Assembly (NCBI GenBank): GCA_009782245.1 | Contig: WRKK01000341.1 | Location: forward strand, 1-17,271 | DNA length: 17,271 nucleotides | Source of the DNA: Defluviitaleaceae bacterium | GTDB lineage: Bacteria > Bacillota > Clostridia > Lachnospirales > WQUN01 | Direction: 5' to 3' | Shown here: piece by piece, positions 8,250-15,219 of the stretch | Numbering within the stretch: the first letter of the stretch is position 1 | Layout: each line of letters begins with the position of its first letter | Notes under the pieces: generated by a model | Database searches by the model: none | The model's input: the letters and a program-made list of their open reading frames with translations, nothing else | What the model was told of the DNA's origin: nothing | Position numbers and translations under genes: made by a program

Positions 8250-9923
8250 ATGTCAATAATTGATAAATGTTGCGATAAAGTCTTTGGCGTTACTGCCAAA
8301 CGGTTCGATTTCAATATTGAGTCATACTATCCATTATTTCTCGTGAATAAGGCGTTTTCGCTTGTTGACAGAGATGGCTTGCTTGGCTTGTTGCTTGACA
8401 GATATTGCGGCAACTATCGTGTTATCAACGGCATAAAAAACATAAAAACCAATGTAGTTGCCGCAAAACGGGATATAAAAGCCGATTTGTTGCCCTTAAC
8501 GAACATAAAACTAAATTATTGCCTTACGCTTTACTATTCCGAACTTTCGCCCGCCGCAGAACTTGATATTACAAATGCGTTAAACTATCTTTGCAATATC
8601 GAAAGGGACGTTAGTTACAGCACGGACTACAAAGTAAGCGTTATTATTGTCGTTGATTCGCAGCTTGCAAGCGATAACCCAACCTTGAAAGATTTTTTGG
8701 CACATATTCAGCAACTAAACTTTGATATATACGCCTTTACCTGCGATTACGGCTATGACGGGGCTGATATAGTGCAAGAAAACCACATGGCACTTATTGG
8801 CTCGATAGTTGCGGCGGTGGTTTTGCGTTCTAATGCCCTTTCGGCGAAACTTTGCAACGAAGATGAACAAAATAGCCGCACCGATATTCAATATGCAACA
8901 AGTAGCATGAATTTGCACGAAAAAACAAAACTTAGCTGGCAATCTGTATCCGCTATTTTTAGCGATAAACGGCGAGATTTTGTCGCATATGCTCTTAACA
9001 CGCTTTTTAGCAATATCGAACCGCTATCCACCGAAAAAGTTGTAAACGAAGCAAGCAAAATTGACACTCCTTTGGGAAACACACGATTTTTGCAGGAAAT
9101 TTTGAGCGAAACTGTTACCGCAATACCAACCATAGTAGCCAAACCCAAAATAAAATACCCAAAAACTTTCTCGTTTAACGAGGCTTGCAAACTCATGTTT
9201 GGCAGCGAGGGCTATCGTGTTGCCGAAATTTCTTGTAAAATTACGTTTGCAAATTGCCTAAAAACCACGGAAAATGACTATATACAAAGGGCGGAAGAAC
9301 TGGTTGCTAAAGTGTCCGCATATCGGCACGATAACCTGATGGACACGATTATTAAAGGGGTTGACATATTTATCAAGCAACTGCAAGACGAAATAAATGA
9401 CGCAGAAGTTACATACCAAAATTTTATTGACCAACCTTTTGATGCTACAGAATTTGAACTTGCCGATATTTTGGCAGGCTATGTATTGCGATTTCTAAAA
9501 CGGGAAGAATTATCCACTAAACTGGATTACTGGCAAGCACTAAAAACAAAATTCAGCCCAGCGATGATTCCCGAATATAGCAAACTTGTACGGCACGTAG
9601 CCACTTTTAACGAACTAAAAAAAACGCTGCACACTTATCAATATAGCTATAATTTTGATGTGCAGTTGCCCAATCTTAACGGCTACACAATGAAAACTGC
9701 TTTGGAACTTGCCGACAATGACGATTTTTTGGCTACTTTGGCGGAAATGTCCAACAAATATGTTAATAGTGCAACGGAAATAGGTTTTGCCCCAAACTGG
9801 AGTTTTGCACTAGCTTTTTTGCCACAGCCAGCCGTATCCAGAAAAGTACCCGTTAGCAAAGATTTTGGCGGGTTTCAAATTAAGGGCAGCCAACTATTTA
9901 GCGAATATTGGGAATTTCAATAG
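8250..9923 (+). CDS. Conserved-context cytoplasmic protein of unknown function
   Basis: The 557-residue product has no signal peptide or transmembrane helix. No family was recognised. Residues about 128-190 look like an alpha/beta segment: the strand KVSVIIVVD (128-136), then FDIYAF from 158 and a helix ending IVAAVVLRSN. This last block loosely echoes FDRCTLIGG and its following helix in the tubulin-like protein (272-280 onward), so a distant structural relation is possible but weak. The second half is mostly helical (for example the stretch around TIIKGVDIFIKQLQDEIND) and may be a scaffold. The start at 8250 follows a clear ribosome binding site. Being directly between the tubulin-like and GTPase genes makes it a likely partner of one of them. 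Confidence 0.8.
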   Translation: MSIIDKCCDKVFGVTAKRFDFNIESYYPLFLVNKAFSLVDRDGLLGLLLDRYCGNYRVINGIKNIKTNVVAAKRDIKADLLPLTNIKLNYCLTLYYSELSPAAELDITNALNYLCNIERDVSYSTDYKVSVIIVVDSQLASDNPTLKDFLAHIQQLNFDIYAFTCDYGYDGADIVQENHMALIGSIVAAVVLRSNALSAKLCNEDEQNSRTDIQYATSSMNLHEKTKLSWQSVSAIFSDKRRDFVAYALNTLFSNIEPLSTEKVVNEASKIDTPLGNTRFLQEILSETVTAIPTIVAKPKIKYPKTFSFNEACKLMFGSEGYRVAEISCKITFANCLKTTENDYIQRAEELVAKVSAYRHDNLMDTIIKGVDIFIKQLQDEINDAEVTYQNFIDQPFDATEFELADILAGYVLRFLKREELSTKLDYWQALKTKFSPAMIPEYSKLVRHVATFNELKKTLHTYQYSYNFDVQLPNLNGYTMKTALELADNDDFLATLAEMSNKYVNSATEIGFAPNWSFALAFLPQPAVSRKVPVSKDFGGFQIKGSQLFSEYWEFQ

Positions 9924-9924
9924 A

Positions 9925-9966
9925 GAGAAAACAAAGAGAAAACAAGGAGAAAAAAGGAGAAAAAAT
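9925..9966 (+). repeat. 10-11-base purine-rich tandem repeat at a ribosome binding site
   Basis: Four units run through the gap: GAGAAAACAAA, GAGAAAACAAG, GAGAAAAAAG and GAGAAAAAAT. The unit boundaries create AAGGAG and AAAGGAG (about 9944-9949 and 9953-9959), so the array itself supplies two candidate ribosome binding sites for the gene at 9972. The nearer one is about 12 bases from the ATG, slightly long. Confidence 0.75.
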
Positions 9967-9971
9967 TACCC

Positions 9972-10649
9972 ATGAACAGCGATATTATAAGGAACATAAA
10001 TTGCGAACTTACACAAAACACGCACAACAAGCCAATATTTCGGCTTAGGTGGGAATGGCTTATCGCCGCAGAAGAACCCGCACCATCATTGCACTTGCTT
10101 TACCGAGTAGCAAATGAAGAGGAAATACTTGACAACTCGCTTTTTACCCAAGATGCCATTACTTCCCATATGTTCAAGGGCATGAACGAACATACCCACA
10201 ACGCACTTATTGCAAGCGGCAGACAATACGGCATTTTGGAATGTACTTTCCGCTCTAGTGGCTCGATATTTTATGAGGGCGATATAGAAATTAAACAAAC
10301 GGGCTGCGTGTACTTTTTTTACCTTGTCAACAAAAATGGCACAATTTTTCACAGCTTTGCACGAAAAGTAACAAACGCAACAAACGCAACAAACCCAACA
10401 AACCCAACAAACGATACAACGGTAGCTTACGAAGAATTAAAAGGCGGTTTTTTTAACAGAAAAAATTCCGCAAGAAAAATAAAAATCAAAGGGAGCGGCT
10501 TGGGTTCGGGGCGGATAATACTGCAAACTTCAGTAGCTGGGCAAAAATTGTATTCGTTACTGCCCAGCGGAAACAGCGAATATTATTTAGACCCGAAGAT
10601 TGAAGATTTTAAGCTAATTTACGTAACAAACTTGATAAATATCCAATAA
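9972..10649 (+). CDS. Small hypothetical protein, predicted beta-rich
   Basis: The 225-residue product was not recognised. It has no signal peptide or membrane segment. Alternating hydrophobic patterns suggest two beta-rich halves, about 1-125 (FRLRWEWLIAAEE, SIFYEGDIEIKQTGCVYFFYLV) and about 150-225 (RKIKIKGSGLGSGRIILQTS). They are joined by a threonine/asparagine linker, TNATNATNPTNPTND (134-148), encoded by a 9-base tandem repeat. The two-domain layout with a flexible linker would fit an adaptor, but that is inference. It lies 48 bases after the preceding gene and 22 bases before the GTPase gene, so it is most probably part of the same complex. Confidence 0.75.
   Translation: MNSDIIRNINCELTQNTHNKPIFRLRWEWLIAAEEPAPSLHLLYRVANEEEILDNSLFTQDAITSHMFKGMNEHTHNALIASGRQYGILECTFRSSGSIFYEGDIEIKQTGCVYFFYLVNKNGTIFHSFARKVTNATNATNPTNPTNDTTVAYEELKGGFFNRKNSARKIKIKGSGLGSGRIILQTSVAGQKLYSLLPSGNSEYYLDPKIEDFKLIYVTNLINIQ
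10371..10406 (+). repeat. In-frame 9-base repeat (TNA/TNP linker)
   Basis: Four 9-base units lie in tandem: ACAAACGCA twice and ACAAACCCA twice. A partial fifth unit, ACAAACG, follows to 10413. They encode TNA-TNA-TNP-TNP in the linker of the small hypothetical protein. Near-perfect identity between units suggests recent expansion. Confidence 0.85.
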
Positions 10650-10671
10650 ACAACGAAACGGAGGTTTTTGT

Positions 10672-12288
10672 ATGCACGATATTATATGCCCAAAATGCGG
10701 CGAAAGTTTTATTGCCAGAGATGTGGCGTTCGATTTTTCGGAATACATTTTGCCACTAATATCGCCCAAGCCGCAAACCATGGCAGAATTAAAAGGCTTT
10801 GGCTTTGTGTTCGAATATTATATCGATGAGGAAAAAATTGTATCGCTAAAACAAGTTGGCGATACCCAAATTAGACTCGAAACAGAAGAACCGCTCGGGC
10901 CAGGCCACGACCGCAATAAATACTTTTCCTTCGAACTTACAAACGAGGATATTTTTGACTATATCGTAAGCCGCAACGGGTTTGATAAAATTGCTTTTTC
11001 GGAAATTATGGAGCAACTTGACAGCTACGTAACAAACAGCAAGCCGCTACCAACCGAGCCAAAAATAACAGAATCGCTTAAACGGATATGGCATAAATGT
11101 TTCCCAGAACAAACGGGCGTGGGAACGGAATTTAGTACATCATCGCCCGCGACAAAATCTTTGCTGGAAGTATTGTTGCATATCTTTAGAAACCAACAGG
11201 CAAGCATAACCCTTTTTGTTAGGATATATTGCAGCAAGGAGAATAAAAAAAGGGAAGACTATTGCGTGCCAGATATAATGTTCGTTTTGAATAACAGCGG
11301 CAACATGGAACGCAAGGTCAAAAGTTGCAGATGCTGCGGCAATAAGTTTCCCAAAGAATTTGGCTATTATAAGATGGTTCCTGTTACTATGCTGGGCTCG
11401 ATATACTCTGGCAAAACGTCGGCGATGCTTGCATTGTATTGGTGCACGAAAAATTTACCGCCCTTTAACAGGGCAAGCGAACATTTTAGCGTTAGAACGC
11501 TGAAAGACGACGAGGATTTGACAGCTTTTGAACTAAATTATAACAAATACGAAGAGGGCTTTCCGCCCGATAAAACCGCATTTAAGGGCAAAGTGCCGAT
11601 ACTTTCTTTTTTGGTAAACGATGTAATTTATACATTCATCGATTGGCCTGGCGAAGTGTTTATTATCGATGCCAAAGAGGAATCCCGTGAAAAAAGCGAT
11701 TACGCTTACGATACACGCCGCATTATCCAAAAAAGTAGGCATTTTATATGTGCGCTGGATCCCGAGCAAGTAGTGCGTGGGCTTGGCATTGAATATGACG
11801 AAAACAACTATTACAGCGAAACCCACTTAATGAACCGCTTTAGAGAGCATATCCAGCTTGCTCCTCCAAAATATTTGCGTAGCGTAACTTTTTTGGCAAA
11901 TAAATTTGATTTGTATGCAAACGATGTTAATTCGCAGGAAATAAACAAGCTGCTTGAAGGGCTAACAGAATCGCAAATATACAAAGATAACGGCGAGTGG
12001 GACAAAAATATTTGGAAAAACGTTACAGAAATGACGACAAGTTTCCTAAAAATGAAAATTCCCGCTTTTGTTACAAGCATTAGCACAGAGTATGAAAAAA
12101 ATAATATTTGCTTTGTGCCAGCCGCACCATATGGAAGAACCGCAAAACTAGAAGATAGTAGCGATAGTAGCGATAGTAGTGATAGTAGCAATCCAGAAGA
12201 TGCCCAAGCTAACAGAGCGGCAAAAAGGGGCTATATGAACGGCTTAGCTTTTTTGCACATTTTGAAAAGCGACGGCGTTATAAAATAA
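10672..12288 (+). CDS. TRAFAC-like GTPase with split zinc knuckles
   Basis: The 538-residue protein has a complete GTPase motif set: P-loop GSIYSGKTS (242-250), DWPGE (324-328) as the DxxG motif, and NKFD (410-413) as the guanine-specificity NKxD. The strand RHFICALDP (356-364) sits between the last two, as in this clade. The pattern fits the zinc-ribbon-bearing TRAFAC GTPases that Pfam groups as double-GTPase (DO-GTPase) families, though only one P-loop is visible here. CPKCG (6-10) and CRCCG (219-223) give two CxxC pairs about 210 residues apart that may close one zinc site around an inserted domain. Near the C-terminus a DSS repeat (495-506) forms an acidic linker. GGAGG at 10660-10664, seven bases before the ATG, supports the start. 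It is followed by a GAP1-like gene, a known partner class. No membrane segment is seen. Confidence 0.87.
   Translation: MHDIICPKCGESFIARDVAFDFSEYILPLISPKPQTMAELKGFGFVFEYYIDEEKIVSLKQVGDTQIRLETEEPLGPGHDRNKYFSFELTNEDIFDYIVSRNGFDKIAFSEIMEQLDSYVTNSKPLPTEPKITESLKRIWHKCFPEQTGVGTEFSTSSPATKSLLEVLLHIFRNQQASITLFVRIYCSKENKKREDYCVPDIMFVLNNSGNMERKVKSCRCCGNKFPKEFGYYKMVPVTMLGSIYSGKTSAMLALYWCTKNLPPFNRASEHFSVRTLKDDEDLTAFELNYNKYEEGFPPDKTAFKGKVPILSFLVNDVIYTFIDWPGEVFIIDAKEESREKSDYAYDTRRIIQKSRHFICALDPEQVVRGLGIEYDENNYYSETHLMNRFREHIQLAPPKYLRSVTFLANKFDLYANDVNSQEINKLLEGLTESQIYKDNGEWDKNIWKNVTEMTTSFLKMKIPAFVTSISTEYEKNNICFVPAAPYGRTAKLEDSSDSSDSSDSSNPEDAQANRAAKRGYMNGLAFLHILKSDGVIK
12154..12189 (+). repeat. In-frame 9-base repeat (DSS linker) in the GTPase gene
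   Basis: GATAGTAGC occurs four times in tandem, with one unit ending in T, encoding DSS four times (residues 495-506). It lies after the GTPase fold, before the last about 30 residues. Confidence 0.9.
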
Positions 12289-12318
12289 CTAAAATACAAA
12301 AAATTTAGGTGGTTTGTA

Positions 12319-13911
12319 ATGGAATTTGTATTCGGAAATAGCGGAAAAAGCTACGGGCTATTGCACCATAGCAACCCTCGCGACGAACAGATAAGTGAAT
12401 ATGTACAAAAAATCAATACCTTTGACGTTGGCTCGGAAGAAAAATTGTTCACTTTCAAAGTGGTTTCCGATGGCTTGTCTTTTACTGCTATCTTTAGCCT
12501 GTATGCCCACGATAACAACTTTGGCAGAGGTGCATTTTACAATCACGTAAAATGGCACGAATACACCAGGTCTGATTTTCTGAAAGCCGATTTTTTGGAT
12601 TTAATGTCCAGTAACTTTGCATCTCAAAAAGATATAAACATTTTGAGAGAAACGGGAACATTTACCGCAACCAACGCCGCCGATTATCCCCATAAAATTG
12701 GCGTTGATATTCTGCACAAAATAATCTATACTCTACATTCAGAAACGGATAAAAAAATAGCCGTTGCTTTTCCACCATTAAACGACAACAACGAGCAATC
12801 CACAGAAATTTTTAGGCTGTACGCAAAACAAATATTTGCCTGCCTACCGATTGACCTAAGAACGACAACATCTTTTGTTACTTCCTGCGATACAGATGCA
12901 ATTTTGGCTACTGATTATCGGCTAGGCTTGCTTGCATTATCCGCAGTAAAAAAACGCAACAATGACAAACTTATCGTTATAACAGCGGACGATACAAAAT
13001 TTGACCTAAAAGACGAGTTGGCACAGTACGTAAAATGGATTGTCAGCATTAACGAAAACGAAAGAAACAGCTTTTTTAGCAACTATGAAAGCAATGTTGT
13101 TATGGGCAAAATTAGCACCGTCGCCGCTCTGCTTAAATATTACCGAAATTACATTGCCCCCAAAATTGAGCCAACCAAAAACAACGCCGAATTGCCAATT
13201 TTATCAGGTTCAAAAGAAAATAATAGGAACAAAAAAACAGAGCCAAAACCCGAAAAGCCCAAAATACCAGAAAAACCCAAGCAACCGCCAAAAAATATTG
13301 TGCATAAACCAATAGAAAACTCAACAATTTCAACAATCGCAAAACCGTCCGCTAATATTGCTAATGTTAAAAATATCGCAAGCGTAAACCCAGCCGTTTA
13401 TGCTCAAAACCCGCAATATTACTGGCATATAATGAATTACGACAACGGCACATTTTACATCGGCGAGTTTGTCAACGGCATTATTTGCGGCTGGGGAGTT
13501 ATGTTTTTTCCTAACCTAGGCTATCAAGCGGGCGAATGGAAACAAAACACCTATATTAAAGGTGTGCAAAGCATAAACGGAAATTTTACTACTGTCAACT
13601 TTCCGCTACAGCAACCAGCCAGCCGCCAAAAAATAACAAAATCATGGAACTGGCTGCGTGATAGTGATAGAATTAGAAGTGATGTTGGGTTGGCGTATTC
13701 TGCCGTCAATGGCGATTGGTATGTAGGCGGCCGTTATGCACATTATGCACACTATGAACACTATGCACAAAAAGGAATTTTTCAAGGTTGGGGTACGATT
13801 TTTCAAAAGCAAAACAACACAGTTTTTTACGGAGCATGGGCAAACGGCAATCTTGTAGACCAAAAGGGCTTTTTAGCCCTAGATATATACGGAAGACCAC
13901 TAAAAACTTAG
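12319..13911 (+). CDS. GAP1-like protein with C-terminal MORN repeats
   Basis: The 530-residue product starts with MEFVFGNSGKSYGLL and has GRGAFYNHVKW in the first about 80 residues. This is the layout of the GTPase-associated protein 1 N-terminal domain (small-Gly/LL motif, then R-x-G and a conserved H-V). A middle part with LRTTTSFVTSCDTD and YRLGLLAL resembles the GAP1 middle domain. A proline/lysine linker (about 285-335) leads to MORN repeats, seen as TFYIGEFVNGIICGWGVMFF (378-397), YQAGEW and two later copies ending VFYGAWANG. MORN repeats often mediate membrane or protein contact. AGGTGG at 12307-12312 precedes the ATG. It is a paralogue of the last operon gene over the N-terminal about 300 residues. 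The GAP1 assignment is by pattern memory, not by a search. Confidence 0.8.
   Translation: MEFVFGNSGKSYGLLHHSNPRDEQISEYVQKINTFDVGSEEKLFTFKVVSDGLSFTAIFSLYAHDNNFGRGAFYNHVKWHEYTRSDFLKADFLDLMSSNFASQKDINILRETGTFTATNAADYPHKIGVDILHKIIYTLHSETDKKIAVAFPPLNDNNEQSTEIFRLYAKQIFACLPIDLRTTTSFVTSCDTDAILATDYRLGLLALSAVKKRNNDKLIVITADDTKFDLKDELAQYVKWIVSINENERNSFFSNYESNVVMGKISTVAALLKYYRNYIAPKIEPTKNNAELPILSGSKENNRNKKTEPKPEKPKIPEKPKQPPKNIVHKPIENSTISTIAKPSANIANVKNIASVNPAVYAQNPQYYWHIMNYDNGTFYIGEFVNGIICGWGVMFFPNLGYQAGEWKQNTYIKGVQSINGNFTTVNFPLQQPASRQKITKSWNWLRDSDRIRSDVGLAYSAVNGDWYVGGRYAHYAHYEHYAQKGIFQGWGTIFQKQNNTVFYGAWANGNLVDQKGFLALDIYGRPLKT
13735..13770 (+). repeat. In-frame 9-base repeat (HY-rich loop) in the MORN region
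   Basis: Four 9-base units lie in tandem (TATGCACAT, TATGCACAC, TATGAACAC, TATGCACAA) and encode YAH-YAH-YEH-YAQ. They interrupt a MORN repeat between WYVGGR and KGIFQGWG, so they probably form an extended loop. Confidence 0.85.
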
Positions 13912-13927
13912 AGGAGGCATAAATGTG
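13912..13927 (+). promoter_or_regulatory. Ribosome binding site and overlapping ATG/GTG start
   Basis: AGGAGG (13912-13917) overlaps the preceding stop codon. It is followed by ATGTG, in which an ATG (13923) and a GTG (13925) overlap in different frames. The ATG frame closes after 11 residues. The GTG frame, seven bases from the site, opens the 405-residue gene, so GTG is the chosen start. Confidence 0.7.
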
Positions 13928-15142
13928 TTTCAGTTTGTTGACGATACGCGGCGCATAACAACTTTTATCAAAACAGAGGCGTACAAATGGCTGTTCAATA
14001 ATTTGGCGAAATATGAACCCAAAGGAACAGATGCCGAAAATTTGTATATGCAAATTAACCAAAACGGGGCAGTTACCGAAGATACTTACCAAGCACTAAC
14101 CAAACTATTTGAAAACAATCCTTTTGCAGGCACAATAAAAGGAATCTCGCACAAAAAATCCATTACAACCAACGAAATACATATGTATTTTGTTGAATAT
14201 AACGGCACAAAACTGCCGATTGGCTTTATTTTTGATTTTTTTGAAGACGATTACGGCGAAACCGACAAAGATAAAGAACGCAAGCTAATAGCCGACTTCC
14301 TTAAAGATGCCAAAAGAGAAACAATAACAAAATGGGAAAGCACAAAATTTAATTCCAGGCAAAAACTAGAGCAAACCGCCAAATCCCTAGGAAATATCAG
14401 CAACTTTGGACGCAAAAATTATATAAAATTGGGTGCGTGGATTGTCTGCTGGGTAGTTTTGTTGCTATCTGTGCTGCACTTTGTGAATACCTACAATGTT
14501 ATCAATACTTTTTTGGTACTTGCAGAAAATGAGTGGGATTTTGACCAATATTTGGATTTTACCCTTTTGGATTCAAACGGTGCTGACATCAGCGAACCCG
14601 TAATACTAAATTTGGAAGAGCCTTACAATATGTCAACATATTTGCAAACAATTTTTTTGCCCCTTGTTGTTAGCTTTTTGGCAACTATTTTTCTAGTAGT
14701 ACATTTGTTTATGTTTTCAGGGCGCTTGAAAAACTTTGTTGAATTGTTAATTATTAAATGCAGATTTTCTTCGCATAATAAAGTGTCGGAAAAGTGCATA
14801 AATACTGGTAGCGAGGAAATAGCAACTTATTTGCAGGATTTAGCGGGTTCTGTGGATTTTGTAACCAGAAAAATTGATGCCACAGATACAAACGCAAATG
14901 TCGTAAAAATATTTGTGCAGCTAGACAAAAAAAACACCAAACTTGAAGAAAAGCTAGACAAATACAAGCAAACAAACGCAAACGTGCAAAAACACTGGTT
15001 TTATCAAGACAAAGAAAACAAGCTAGAGTTCAAAATTACTATCAGATTTTTGGCTTTGTTGCTTGTTTTGGCACTTTTGGTTATTGTTAGCCAACAGCCA
15101 TTTGTGGTTAATTGGTGGTCAGCCGAGGTTTTAGGTTTGTGA
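13925..15142 (+). CDS. Three-helix membrane protein of unknown function
   Basis: The 405-residue product was not recognised. It has a soluble N-terminal part of about 165 residues with mixed alpha/beta character (IHMYFVEYNGTKLPIGFIFDF). Hydrophobic helices follow at about 169-188, 242-264 and 373-389. Between helices 2 and 3 is a charged, lysine-rich helical stretch (about 310-360), possibly a coiled coil. The basic flanks of helices 1 and 2 suggest the N-terminus and the long loop are cytoplasmic. The start is a GTG overlapping an out-of-frame ATG. It sits between the two GAP1-like paralogues and could be the membrane platform for them. That role is inference. Confidence 0.8.
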   Translation: MFQFVDDTRRITTFIKTEAYKWLFNNLAKYEPKGTDAENLYMQINQNGAVTEDTYQALTKLFENNPFAGTIKGISHKKSITTNEIHMYFVEYNGTKLPIGFIFDFFEDDYGETDKDKERKLIADFLKDAKRETITKWESTKFNSRQKLEQTAKSLGNISNFGRKNYIKLGAWIVCWVVLLLSVLHFVNTYNVINTFLVLAENEWDFDQYLDFTLLDSNGADISEPVILNLEEPYNMSTYLQTIFLPLVVSFLATIFLVVHLFMFSGRLKNFVELLIIKCRFSSHNKVSEKCINTGSEEIATYLQDLAGSVDFVTRKIDATDTNANVVKIFVQLDKKNTKLEEKLDKYKQTNANVQKHWFYQDKENKLEFKITIRFLALLLVLALLVIVSQQPFVVNWWSAEVLGL

Positions 15143-15145
15143 ACA

Positions 15146-15211
15146 AGTTGGAATAAAGTTAGAATAAAGTTGGAATAAAATTGGAATAAATTCAGAATAA
15201 ATTTTGAAAGG
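15146..15211 (+). repeat. 11-base tandem repeat upstream of the last operon gene
   Basis: Six 11-base units, consensus AGTTGGAATAA, fill most of the 77-base gap. The last unit, ATTTTGAAAGG, degenerates into the ribosome binding site GAAAGGG, about eight bases before the ATG at 15220. The array also makes a weak promoter-like pair, TTGTGA (15137-15142) and TAGAAT (15160-15165) with 17 bases between, which could be fortuitous. Confidence 0.85.
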
Positions 15212-15219
15212 GCGATTAC

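Noticed and set aside
12334..12354. GNSGKS near the N-terminus of the GAP1-like proteins as a P-loop
   Set aside because: The glycine four residues before GKS is missing (valine or isoleucine instead), it is only six residues from the start, and no Walker B or NKxD follows. It fits the conserved glycine/LL pattern of GAP1-like N-termini better.
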